From assembly GCA_020746995.1 (NCBI GenBank), contig JAGPXD010000003.1:558001-622000 (forward strand): a stretch of 64,000 nt of DNA, read 5' to 3'. The translations under genes were made by a program, and so were the position numbers. Within the stretch, counting starts at the first letter, position 1. The number at the start of each line of letters is the position of its first letter. The notes beneath the pieces were generated by a model. The model did no database searches. It saw nothing but the letters and a program-made list of their open reading frames with translations, and was not told the origin of the DNA. Shown here in pieces: positions 31,241-42,888 of the stretch. This DNA comes from Plectosphaerella cucumerina (taxonomy: Eukaryota > Ascomycota > Sordariomycetes > Glomerellales > Plectosphaerellaceae).

Positions 31241-34200
31241 ATGTCTCCTCGCAAACGCTTGCGACCGAACCCTGCCGACTCGAGCTCCAACAGCCTCCCC
31301 ATCCCCGGTGCAGCGCCCGGAACTACGTCACCATCTCCAGCGCCACCCGTCCTTGATACGACCACGGTCCCAGCGCCCCAGTTGCCCAACACGAGAGAGG
31401 GAACCCAGACCCGGCTGAGATCCGTATGCAAACAACACCTTGGACAAGGCTTCTGCGTGTGGCTTGGCACTAACGATGGCTCATCAGGTTCACAAGACAC
31501 GAAGTTGGTACGGATCCTGGCCACGAGCCCCGAAGGCATCAGCCTCTAGCCCTCAGCTGGCTCGCGAGTACATCCTGGGAGGCAACTCCAAGCCGTCAAC
31601 CGACAGCACACCCGAGTTACGAAGATTCGACTTGAGAAAGCAAGCATCGGATGCTCCGAGCACTGAGACAGCCGACACTGAACCCTTGCCCCCTCTCCCC
31701 AACATTCCCGAGACGACCCAGGCTTTGGAAGATCGACCCGAAGACAACAAGGCGGCACCGTTGAAATCGAGCGACGGAAATGATACATGCGCCCTAGACG
31801 AATCTTTTGCTCCTCCTCTCACGAACCCGAGGGCCGACCAGAAGCCAGAGACCACAGTTGCTTCACCTGAACGCCCATCGACTTCGTCCGGCTGGCTACA
31901 CTGGATGATATCTCGCAAATGGGAGACGGAACACGAACAAGGAGCGAACACAGAGGCAGAAGCCCCTCAAGACTCTCGTATGGGCAACGAGCAGACCGAC
32001 GGAAAACCCGTGTCGGGAGAGAATCCCGGCCAGTTGAAGTCGGGCGCGGCCCAAACTGCGGCAGAGAACCAAGTTTCGTCATCTGCAGTCCCGCCCAGCT
32101 CGGCCGCACTCCCTGAACAGTCGACCGATCCGGCCCCACAACCAACTTCACCGAAAGCCGAGGCTCAACCTCCAGCAGCCGTTTCCTCGTGGTTTCCTTT
32201 CTGGGGACCCGCGGTCCAGACAGAGTTACCGCCCGGCACGGAAGCAACAGAGCAACCGCCCTCAACACCAAAGATGCCTTCAGACAAGGAGCCAGAGGAT
32301 ACGCCAATGACCGATGCACCAGCATCGGTGCCTCAGCCTCCAGTCACATCTCCGCCACCTTCTGTCGGTTCCACGTGGGCATTCTGGTCTCGAGATGTCA
32401 ACCCCAAGTCGGTTGGAAAGCCTCGAGAGGAGACCCAGTCTGGCCCTGGAGAACTCGCCGTCATTGGACAAGGCTCCGAGGCTCACCCCGAACATGCCCC
32501 GGGGCTTGACATGTCCAACCCTGACAACGCCAGCCAAAGTGACGCTCAGCCTTCGAAAGCCGCGCCCACAGAACCCAAGACCAAATTGGGCCTGGCAGCC
32601 ACGATCAGGGGTAAAAAGTCTAAAAGGCTTCGGCCACAGTCCATGGATCTTGACGAGTCTCCCATAACGTCGGGGACATCTACTCCGCAGCCGAATGCAT
32701 CTTCCAAGGCGTCCATAGCTGAGTCTGTTCCCGACAGTCCCAGCAAGGCGACGGCGTCCAAGCAGGCTGCCACGCCTGAGACGCCGACCAAGGCCGCGCC
32801 TTCGAACCTTCTGCTCCCATCGTTCGGAAGCACCTACAGGATGAAGGACAACCCAACCATTATTCAGCAGATCACCAAGTTGCTGCTTAGAACGCGGCAG
32901 TCACCGGCGAACCATGTCTTCAGGGTTAAGGAGACCCCAAAGATCAAGAAAGCCATCGCCATTGGTGTTCACGGGCTTTTCCCAGCGTCATATCTCCGGC
33001 CCATCATCGGGCAGCCCACGGGAACGTCGCTGCGGTTTGCCAACCTCTGCGCCGAGAGCATCAGGCGATGGGCAGATGCCCACGGGTGCCAGGACTGCGA
33101 GATCGAGAAGGTCGCCCTGGAGGGCGAGGGCAAGATTGCTAGCAGAGTGGACAACCTATGGAAGCTGCTGCTCAACTGGATCGAGCAACTCCGGAGTGCC
33201 GACCTCATCATCCTGGCCTGCCACTCACAGGGTGTTCCTGTTGCGGTTATGCTGCTCGCCAAGCTCATCGACCTGGGCATTATAACGAATGCCAGGATCG
33301 GAGTGTGTGCGATGGGTACGTATTCTTTTCTGTGTCTTTTGTTGTATCATACTGACAATCCCAAGCCGGTGTTTCCCTAGGACCGTTCCCTGACTACAAG
33401 TCGAGCATGGGCATGCTCATGGGAACTGGCGCCGAACTTTGGGAGTTTTCCAACCCTGACAGCGACATTTCTCAGAGATATGAGAGTGCCTTGAAGGAAG
33501 TGCTGGAATATGGCGCACGTATCACCTTTGTGGGCAGCATCGACGATCAGCTTGTCCCGATGGAGGTAAGATTGTGTCTCTCTCTGCAGGCATACAGTTG
33601 TGCTAACGAATGCAGTCTGCTGTGTACTCTCCAGCTACCCATCCCTACATCTACCGAGCCGTGTTCATCGATGGCCGTATCCACGCTCCCGACTTGTATG
33701 TCCTGCTCCCCTATGGCCCCTAGTACTGTACTGACTCTCCCCAGTATCGCCCATCTCGTGGGTTTCGCGCTCAAACTTCGCAACCTAGGAGTATCCGACC
33801 ACGGCCTCATTCGAGAGCTCTCCAGTCCCCTGGCCGGGTCTTTGTACTCGGGTGAAGGCCATTCGAGGCTCTACTGGGAAGACCAAGTCTACGATTTGGC
33901 CGTGGTTCATGCTCTCGAAACAACAGACATTCCCGCTCTCGCGCGGAATCGTAAATGCGACATTTCCCACCCCCATCGACCCGCAACGAGCGGCTCATCC
34001 ACATCGGCGGCAACGCAGGCCACTGGCACCGGCAGTGTCCGCGGCGGCGCTGTGTCTACTGGTGCTCTGGCCAACCCCAACCCCTATCATCTGCCTTGGA
34101 TCATGCGTGGACTCCTGGAGGAGAACTTTGTCAAGACAGAGCTGTCTTCCGAGACGGAGGAGCTTCTCCGACAGTTTGACGACTGGAAGCCTGTGACCAA

Positions 34201-34252
34201 GGCTCTGAAAGACGTCAAATATCGGCTTGAGGCCGTCAAGTCCCGGCTCTGA
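31241..34252 (+). CDS. Conserved fungal protein with alpha/beta-hydrolase fold, Yml020w-like
   Basis: Five exons: 31241-31423, 31488-33315, 33381-33565, 33616-33695 and 33745-34252; 927 residues. A conserved N-terminal KTRSWYGSWPR motif opens the protein. A long disordered Pro/Ser/Glu-rich region follows (about residues 80-510). The C-terminal hydrolase-like domain has HGLFP at 556-560 and a nucleophile-elbow-like CHSQG at 639-643 (Ser641); its later exons carry PYIYRAVFIDGRIHAPDF. The pattern matches, as I recall it, the uncharacterised yeast protein Yml020w. Hydrolysis has not been shown for that family to my knowledge, and the first elbow residue here is Cys rather than Gly. No signal peptide or membrane helix is obvious. 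Confidence 0.8.
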
Positions 34253-37200
34253 TCCCAGAGCGGGAGCACATCCACATTCAACACCCTCCAACCGACATCA
34301 ACACGGTTACAGGCTTTCCCACATCATGCTCTGGAGTTTTTCTGTTTCTTTGATTTCCGTATGGGAGGACCACAGCCCTCGACAGCATATAGCGAATACC
34401 CTGGTTCTCTTCGGCCCCGGCGTAAACAACATGACGAAACGGAGTGTGCTCGGGGGTTAAATCTAGATACAGTACACAGCAATAGACGCCTCTGCTAAGA
34501 AAAGCAACCTTGTGCCGAAAATCGGAGGTTCAGATCGGATCGACATTGCCATGGGGAGGATAGGCTCGTAGGGCGGCGAGACACGGCTGGGGTAAGACGT
34601 TCTCTGGCACGAGCGCGAACGAGCGAGTCGTGCACCAAACATTCCGGGGTCCAGGGGCACGTCCGCGTTGCTGAAACTCGAGCTCAAGACCATCGAAGCG
34701 TGGGGCGTCTCACATGTGGACTCAGCTTGGCGGGAGAGGCATTTCACGACGGCGACGAAGACGGTGACGACACTTGTCCTAGCGGGCGATCCTGCTCCCG
34801 CCGAGCTTCAAGGCGTGGTACTTCAAGATCAAGTCACGACGGGTCACGATCTGATAAGGGGTTGCGTGGCCTGGCTCGCTTTGACTCCCGTCTCAGCGAG
34901 AGCCGCACAGTCGGGACAGGCTCATCGTGAGCCCTACGAGTCTTCACGTGCCTGTCGCCAAGCCGTTTGCGGTACATAGCTTCTTCTTCTTCCCCACCGC
35001 CAGCCTGGAAGCGCAGGGAGGAATGGACGCGGTCTCCGGACGTTCTCGAACAGAAGGTTCCCAGTCCGGGGAGGGAATGGGCTCCTCCGGAGACGGGCCC
35101 GCCAACGGACCCTGCAGATTGCTGGGCATTTTGGCGTGGAATGCTCTGGACCTCCGGGCACGCGATCTCAGGCCCGGCATCTGATTCTGGACCACGACGG
35201 GATGGGCTGCGGGAGCGGAGCACCGTAGGCGAAAAGGCCTAGGCGCTTATAGATTTGTTCGAGCGAACGGGTTCGGGTACTGTAGGTTCGTAACGGGGTG
35301 TCGTCCAGATTATTGGGGCGTAGGAGATCACGAGATGGGCCAGGTACAGGACCTGCACTTGGTGGAAGGCGGGGTGAGGAACCTCTTGGTGCCTTGTGAC
35401 GGATGCACGAGGCCAAGGTACCGGGGTAGACATGTCTCACCCCCACGGGTGGTATGGTCGACGCAAGGGCAGAACCGGGAGTGAGGCCTAGCATCTCTGG
35501 GGTTTAACTTCAATAAGCTTCCCCTCGCTGACATGGAGCCGGAAGACGCCGCGCGCGATTCAGTTCCCGCCGGGAGGATACTCGGTCTGGGGTGCCAAGT
35601 TGAAGTGAAAGGGCCATGAGTCGGCGGGGACGGTCTGCGACGGCGATGAGGTCCTGTCGCGCAAGGACTGAAGTCTGGTCTGTCGGATGCACAAGCATCA
35701 CAAGCATTTTCCGGATGTTTTGTCAGCCTTTTCGAATTGTGCGATACCCTGCAGAAGTGATCGATCGTCGTCTGATTTCGCCACGGCAAACGGTCAGAGG
35801 TGCAGCAATGGAGGTGTGGCAAGGCAGAGGGACAGGACGTAAGGACGCTACAGGCGCGCCGGCTGCTGACCCCGCTTGTGCGTGACCGCCAGGCTCCCGG
35901 GTCCGGTGTGTTCGCCAAAGTCATTCGGGCCCTCCGTGTGGTGGTGGTGGCGGCGCGGCGGGTTGGTCGGGCGGAGGTGCTAGGCTGACTGAGGGCGCAG
36001 TTTGTTCGTATGCCGAGCGATGGTGATCGCCTCCTCCTCGTCCGGAGAACCTGGTTGGAAGTTGGTTGGGTGAGGGGAACGGGAGGGGAGACATGGACCA
36101 CTGTGATGGATGATGGACAATGGAAGCTGCAAGTGTGGGCTCGGAGGTGTGCGGTAAGGTATGCACTCCACTGGCGAGTTAGTCGACTTTTTTAGCGCCT
36201 CGGCGCTCCAAGATCACCGCCTGCCACTGCCAGATCTCTTGGTTCGAAAGTGTCGGATGACATTTCGGGCATCCGCGTCGGTCGCACCTGCCCACGGTGC
36301 CTCGAAATACCCACGATAGCCCGCTTGCTCAGCCCGTCCTCAGGCACAGGGTCCTTCCACACTCCGGGCCCGTCACGCGTCGTCGGTCCTTCCTTCCTTT
36401 GAGGTCACGTCAGGACGCCATCTCTTATACACAATTCCTTCCCTGGTGGACAATCACCACACTGCAGCTTCCTTCCTCCTCCAAACACTGAGAGGCCGTA
36501 CTACCGTCTTGGCCCACGTCCACACCAAACGCCGTCTCGACCGTCCGTCGCCTCCCGTCTGCAAACCCACCCACCATCAACACCCACCATCCCTGCAGCG
36601 ACCCTGCGCCTGCCCTTCTGCGTCCGAGTGCGAGTCCTTTCCTGCCAGTCCAGTGCTTGTTTCTCGTCAACTTTCCGGGTCACTCGCCCCATTCAGGCGT
36701 CATCGTCCTTCAATCCTCGCCCGGCCCGCCACTGTCTTCAGGGATTCGAAGCCCTGAGACCAACCCCGCCAGCCCGCCGCCCGCCCGTCGCCGCTGCATG
36801 CGAAACCCTGCCAATCGCTTCACCCACCTCAGTTCGAGTCGCATCGCACCTGGCCCGCGCCTGCTGCACCTGACCAACACCTCTCACGCCTTCCGTAAGG
36901 GAAATCAAAAGGCCAAGCCCGTCTTTGTTCGTCACGCTCGAACGCCCCCATTCTGTTTCCCTTTCACTCACTTACCCAACCCGGCCTCAGACATACGGCC
37001 ACTGCCCCAGGGTACTTGCAGACTTTTTGTTTGCCCTCAGCCCGCGCCGCATACGGGCAAACCCCCCCTTCAGTCGGTAAGCACCGGTCCATCTCGTAAG
37101 GGCCCGTGCCGCAGACCGGCCTACCGCCCCCAAAGACCAATACCCAGCCCGCCTGAACTGACCACCACCACCGTCCAGGGAAACAAGGATTCTAAGCAGC

Positions 37201-37647
37201 CCAGGACCTAACCTACCGACCGGCCAGACCAGTGGTGGCCAGGCCCAGAACAACCCTGCCTGCCTTCGACTTTCAGCCTTCTCTCCCCTCCTCCCATCTT
37301 CCTCCCTTCTCTCCCCCTTCTGCGACTAAACCTTGACCCGAGTCTGTCGATATTCTCTCCGACAGCGAATTTCGAAACAACTCGACACTCTTGGCCGATC
37401 GCCCCTGCCCACTCCCACTCCATCAAACAGACACCGCCGCCTCTCGGGCCCCTGCCGTGCCAGCGTCTTCCTCTGCCTATCTGGAGTCTGTCGCCGGCCC
37501 GCTTCCCGGCCACTGTCCCCGTTTGCTGCGGGCCCCTGCATCAGCACTCTCGCACGCTGCCGTGCTGCCCATTCCAGCGCCCCTCGAACATCGATCCCCC
37601 TCCGAGCCGATCCCGCCTGCCCTCGACCACTCCGAGTCGTCGCTCCA
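34253..37647. other. Long gene-poor stretch ending in a pyrimidine-rich leader
   Basis: This is 3.4 kb without a supported gene. The longest minus-strand frame (35328-36101) is Arg/Pro/Ser-rich and has no recognisable domain. From about 36290 to 37640 the plus strand is strongly C/T-rich, like a long 5' leader or promoter of the FHA-RING gene. Confidence 0.5.
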
Positions 37648-39489
37648 ATGTTCACCCAACCTGTTTCGTCGCCGCCGCCTGTTGGTCCTGGAAGTCCCCC
37701 GTCGACGTCGACCAGGAGCAGCAGATTGCGCGGCCTGAGTTATCTGAGGACATATACGCAAACCCATCTGCTCTCTAGGGAGCACGGCTCAAACAACACT
37801 TCGTCGTCGACGGCAACCACGCCCTCAACACCACCCGCCATCCCCCCGACATCTCGCGACCGCGCCCCTCTCCTCCGATCCGCAAGTTACTCGACCCCCG
37901 CCTCCCCTGCCGACGCCGAGGCGGCCAACGTCATCTCTCTGGTCACATCGCACCAGGAGCCTCTCTCTTCTCCCCGCGCCCTGGACTCGTCTATTCTGCT
38001 GCCTGCGGTCGGTCCGCGCCCCGTACAGAACTCCACCCAACAACCTACCTCGGACGCTGCTGCTCCCGCCGAGTCCGTCCCTGCTACTGCCGATACCGAC
38101 ATGCTCAACGTCGTCGAGACGACGCCGGGCACTGCCCGAGCCGCCAGCGATGCCGCCGCCGCCGCCGCCGCCGCCGCAAGCGGCACTCCGCCTAGCGATG
38201 CGCTTCCCTCCATCCGCTTCTCTGCGTACTTCGACCCGCGAGCCACACGCCCTAGCTTGACGTTTGCCCCCATCGCGAGGACGCTGCCTACCGGTAACGA
38301 GACCATTCGTGTCGGGCGCTACTCGGAGCGGGAGAACCAACCCAACATCCCCCACAACACGCCGTCGGCCGCGCCCGTCGGCTTCAAGAGCAAGGTCGTC
38401 AGCCGCAGGCACTGCGAGTTCTGGTGCCAGGATGGCAAGTGGTACATCAAGGACGTCAAGAGCTCTTCCGGCACTTTCCTCAACCACATCCGCCTCAGCC
38501 CTCCCGGCACCGAGTCGAAACCATTCCCCGTCAATGACGGCGACATTGTTCAGCTCGGTATCGACTTCAAGGGTGGCGAAGAGATGATCTTCCGCTGCGT
38601 CAAGATGCGCCTGGAGCTGAACAGGGGCTGGCAAAGCAAGCCCAACGCCTTCAAGTCAGTAGTCTCCGACGCTCAGCACCGGACATTGCTAACCAGTCGC
38701 AGCATGACGGCTCACAAGAGGCTGAGGAACATGGCTTCGTCTGCTAACTCCACGACGTCTCAAGACTGTTCTATCTGCCTCAACTCGATTGCCGTGGGTA
38801 GCCTCATCCGAGCTCTCTTTTGTTAGTCGCTAATCCCCGAGTAGCCGTGCCAGAGTCTGTTCGTCGCGCCCTGCTCTCACACCTGGCACTACAAGTGCAT
38901 TCGATCATTGCTCAACACACCCTCCTACCCCATTTTCGTATGCCCCAACTGCCGCATGGCAGCTGACCTGGAAGCCGATATCGAGGACGTGGAAGAAGAT
39001 GAGGCGTGGGAGGCAGATGTTGAGCAAGAGCCGGAGAAGGCCGCTGAAAAGCCCAACAACACCAAGAGCAGCGACACCCCTGCTACCCCGGCGGCCCAAG
39101 CGACAACCTCCGAGGCAGCAGGAGCCGACACGCCCACGCGGGGCTCCGACATTGAGCCCATGGATGTCGCGGCCGACTCGGCGTCTCAGACGAGCAGTGA
39201 TATCCACCTCAACTCGAGAGCTACGCTCATCCCCAACTCGATCACACAACCCCTCGATATCAGGCCTCTTCCGCTTCAGACCTTGAATGGCACCGCTAGA
39301 GACAGGACGCCGTCACCACCCGGACAGCCAGGCCTCAATGGCAACGAGGGCCCAATCACGCCGCGTAACGACGCCGGCCCATGGGTCTTTGACGGCAGCG
39401 CACCAGCGGCGCGGGCAGACGCAGAGTCCGAGCCGGCGGGCGGCATGAGGAGCCTGGACGCCGCCACGGAGATGGAAGTCGACAGCTGA
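37648..39489 (+). CDS. DMA1: FHA-RING ubiquitin ligase, Dma1/Dma2 type
   Basis: Three exons: 37648-38654, 38703-38793 and 38845-39489; 580 residues from ATG 37648. A disordered N-terminus contains an alanine run. The FHA domain (about 221-320) has the phosphothreonine-binding residues GR (223-224), SRRH (252-255) and SSSGTFLN (272-279). The RING finger (358-405) reads CSICLNSIAPCQSLF...CSHTWHYKCI...CPNC, a C3HC4 arrangement. An acidic, disordered tail ends the protein. This FHA plus RING order defines the fungal Dma E3 ligases. These delay mitotic exit and septation through ubiquitination near the spindle poles and septins. The upstream extension of the open frame to 37333 is Arg/Pro-rich leader and is not included. 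Confidence 0.93.
38152..38177. repeat. GCC microsatellite encoding polyalanine
   Basis: About eight consecutive GCC codons lie inside the FHA-RING gene and encode alanines at residues 169-177. Length polymorphism between strains would be expected. Confidence 0.85.
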
Positions 39490-40950
39490 TGCGGCAGTCG
39501 TCAGGACATCGATCTTTTCACCGCCATTCACGACGTGCGCCAGATACCGCCGCATCCAGAGGAATAATTACGAAAGCCTCGAAGGCATTCACGGTTCTAG
39601 CCGGAGTCTGCGAGGCATACATTTCAGTCGCTCTGTTTCGCATAGCATGCGGGGGGTTCCAGCAGAAGGGGCCCATGTCACATTTTCGTTTTGTTCACAT
39701 CACGGGCCAAGACCAACGGGTCCTGCATTGTAGGGGGCAGATGGAAGTGATGGGTATACAGGGGGAGGTGTCCGGCGTTCAATGCAGCGTCACCACGTTC
39801 TTTCCTCGAACTGCATCAGCCCGGAGTTTCTTTGTTCTCGAGGTCCAGCAGCTCGACGAGGGTCTCGTCCCTCCAGAGCGCGTTGTCCCTAATCAGCACC
39901 TGCAATATAGAGGTTGCCAGCCTCATATGGCTGGCTACCCGATGAACGATGCGATGACGATTTGCGCGCGTGTGTAATTGTCGTAATGCCGATGATGCCG
40001 CTCGGTGATATCGAGACAATGCCGCTCCTCTGGCGTCGTGTCGGGGAGACCGAACCGAGGCGTGGCCCGTGCGGGACGCTGATGTCGCCTTGGGGCAGGT
40101 TTATGATGACGTCGAAGTCTGCAATGGCTGATGGACTGAGGGCCGGGGTCTGGTCTCGGTCTTTGGTGTGCTGAGGCTCCGGAAGCCAAGGAACGGACGG
40201 GCATTAGGTCGTGAAGCGGTCGTTGCTTGCAGCCAAGCTAATGCTTCTTGGATTCGTCGTCGGACTCTTCTCCATACAATGGGAGCCAGACCGGTGCCGG
40301 TCTAGTGATGCTGACAGGAAAGCCATGAGTCAGGTAAGATCATAGAAGAAGATGGCTGGAAGAGTTGATGTTTGAAAACGAAAAATCGACGGACAGTCTC
40401 ACCGTCTGTGGAATATCTAGTTAGGGGATCTGAACTCGAACACCAATTCGACAATTTGGGACGGCAAGCAACCAAAACCCAAGATGAGATATCCTATAGT
40501 TATCTTTAGCTGACAGATTTTATTCTGTTGGGAAATTTACCAGCACTGGGGTATCTGTTTTCGCATACCTGAGTAAATACTCAAGGTATGCGTGATGGTC
40601 GATTTCTTCAAGCTTCCTTGAATTCTGGTACAATGTAGCGTCTTGTTCAGAGAGACTCTAAACTAAGAAGACCCCTCAAACAGGACAGCTAGAAACCTCA
40701 TACCCCAAAACCTGAAAAAATCTCAAGTCACCTGTGCTTCTAGAATATCTTCATCCTCTCAGCTCCCACTTCGCCCGTCCTCGTCCAACATGTCGACCGC
40801 AAACGACCACAGCTTACCTAATACACAGCCCGACACATCCGCCGATAAGCCGCCGATAAGCCGAAACAGTCAGACAAGCAAGACCTGAAGGCGGCGACAT
40901 CATTTTTCTCCCCAGCAGTGCCAGATGCACACCACCCACCACCGCCCACC
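39490..40950. other. Intergenic: DMA1 3' flank and MAS2 promoter
   Basis: No supported gene. The part from about 40360 to 40740 is clearly AT-richer than its surroundings. I see no mobile-element remnant or RNA gene in it. Confidence 0.55.
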
Positions 40951-42681
40951 ATGCTCCGATCAATAGCCTCGCGGTTGCCCTCGGGCCCGAGGCTCGCCCT
41001 GCCGCGGCGCGGCCTCCAACAGACCCTCTCCCTCCCCCGGCGCGGGCTGGCGACGACGACAACAACCATCGACGCGATCCCCAAGGAGCCGACCGACCTC
41101 GACACCATCACGACGCTCCCCAATGGTCTCCGCGTCGCCTCCGAGGCCTTGCCGGGTTCCTTCTCCGGCGTCGGCGTCTACATCGAGGGCGGCTCGCGCT
41201 ACGAGAACGAAGCCCTCCGCGGCGTCTCGCACATCATGGACCGTCTGGCCTTCAAGTCCACCACCCGCCGCTCCGCCGACGACATGATCGAGCAAGTCGA
41301 GGCCCTCGGAGGAAACATCCAGTGCGCCTCGTCGCGTGAGGCAATGATGTACCAGGCCGCCACCTTCAACTCAGCCGTCCCCACCACCGTCGCCCTCCTC
41401 GCCGAGACCATCCGCGACCCCCTCCTCACCGACGCCGAGGTCACAGACCAGCTCGCCACGGCGGCGTACGAGATCAAGGAGATCTGGGGAAAGCCGGAGC
41501 TCATCCTGCCCGAGCTCGTGCACACGGCCGCGTTCAGGGAGAATACCCTCGGAAACCCCCTGCTGTGCCCGCAGGAGCGTCTTGATCATATCAATGCCAG
41601 CACTATCAGGGCGTACCGCGACACGTTCTACCGCCCTGATCGTATCGTCGTCGCTTTTGCGGGTGTCGAGCACGGCGAGGCTGTGAAGCTGGCTGAGCAA
41701 TATTTCGGGGATATGCCTGCCGGTAAGCCGCTGGAGGCTGAGTTCACCACCACGACGGGCTCCGAGTCGTCTGCGAGTGGCAGCGCGCCGTCGTCGCCGT
41801 CGTCAACAACCTCCTCGTCCTCCTCCTCGTCCATCCTCTCCAAGGTCCCCTTCTTCAAGAACCTCTCGACCTCAGCCCCATCCGCTGCGTCCGTGGCCAC
41901 CGGCGCCGCCCCTTCCACAATCTCCACCGACATCTTCCGCCCGGCCCACTACACAGGCGGCTTCCTCGCCCTCCCGCCTCAGCCCCCGTCCCTCAACCCC
42001 GCGGCCCCGGCCTTCTCCCACATCCACATCGCCTTTGAGGGCCTCCCCATCTCCTCGGACGACATCTACGCCCTCGCGACCCTCCAGACCCTCCTCGGCG
42101 GCGGCGGCTCCTTCTCCGCCGGCGGGCCCGGCAAGGGCATGTACTCGCGCCTCTACACAAACGTCCTCAACCAGCACGGCTGGGTCGAGTCCTGCGTCGC
42201 CTTTAACCACTCCTACACCGACTCGGGCCTCTTCGGCATCTCCGCCTCGTGCATCCCCGGCCGCACCGCCGCCATGCTCGACGTCATGTGCCGCGAGCTC
42301 CGCTCCCTCACCCTCGACACGGGCTACTCGGCTCTCAAGGCCGTCGAGGTCCAGCGCGCCAAGAATCAGCTCCGCTCCTCCCTCCTCATGAACCTCGAGA
42401 GCCGCATGGTCGAACTCGAGGACCTCGGTCGCCAGGTCCAGGTCCACGGACGCAAGATCCCCGTCACGGACATGTGTCGCCGCATCGATGCCCTGACCGT
42501 CGATGACCTCCGCCGCGTCGCCCGCAAGGTCGTCGGCGGCCTCGTCGACAACCCCGGCCAGGGCAGCGGTGCGCCCACCGTCGTGCTGCAGGAAGCTCAG
42601 GCCCATGGCGTCAGCTCGCACGGTCCGTCGTGGGAGCAGATCCAAAACACAATCTACGGGTGGGAGCTGGGCAAGCGGTGA
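40951..42681 (+). CDS. MAS2: Mitochondrial processing peptidase alpha subunit
   Basis: Single exon, 576 residues. The ATG at 40951 gives an Arg/Ser/Leu-rich presequence (MLRSIASRLPSGPRLALPRR) for mitochondrial import; the longer frame starts only at a GTG. The inactive zinc-site relic HIMDR (94-98) takes the place of the beta subunit's HxxEH. The glycine-rich loop GGGGSFSAGGPGKGMYSR (383-400) is the diagnostic feature of MPP alpha, which captures presequences. The protein works with MPP beta in the matrix to remove targeting peptides. A serine-rich insert of about 60 residues (265-325) lies between the two M16 halves and looks longer than usual. Confidence 0.96.
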   Translation: MLRSIASRLPSGPRLALPRRGLQQTLSLPRRGLATTTTTIDAIPKEPTDLDTITTLPNGLRVASEALPGSFSGVGVYIEGGSRYENEALRGVSHIMDRLAFKSTTRRSADDMIEQVEALGGNIQCASSREAMMYQAATFNSAVPTTVALLAETIRDPLLTDAEVTDQLATAAYEIKEIWGKPELILPELVHTAAFRENTLGNPLLCPQERLDHINASTIRAYRDTFYRPDRIVVAFAGVEHGEAVKLAEQYFGDMPAGKPLEAEFTTTTGSESSASGSAPSSPSSTTSSSSSSSILSKVPFFKNLSTSAPSAASVATGAAPSTISTDIFRPAHYTGGFLALPPQPPSLNPAAPAFSHIHIAFEGLPISSDDIYALATLQTLLGGGGSFSAGGPGKGMYSRLYTNVLNQHGWVESCVAFNHSYTDSGLFGISASCIPGRTAAMLDVMCRELRSLTLDTGYSALKAVEVQRAKNQLRSSLLMNLESRMVELEDLGRQVQVHGRKIPVTDMCRRIDALTVDDLRRVARKVVGGLVDNPGQGSGAPTVVLQEAQAHGVSSHGPSWEQIQNTIYGWELGKR

Positions 42682-42888
42682 TTTTCACTGAGTGGAGGAA
42701 GAAGAAAGCTGTAGAACCATTTGTATACGGAGCGAAGGCATGTACACACATACACTGATGTACGCATACTCCCGACGGGCGGGGGAACGTGTAAGAATAG
42801 ACACCGATAATGAACAAGTTCACAAAAAACAACAACAAAGTTGATCTCGTCTAAGTAAGTGCTGGAAAGATATGCAAGAAATGCCCCG

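Noticed and set aside
35328..36101. 257-codon minus-strand frame
   Set aside because: Arg/Ser/Pro-rich composition, no domain and no splice structure; non-ATG context. Not supported as a gene.
40918..40950. 11-codon N-terminal extension of MAS2
   Set aside because: It begins at GTG. The ATG at 40951 gives a normal mitochondrial presequence.
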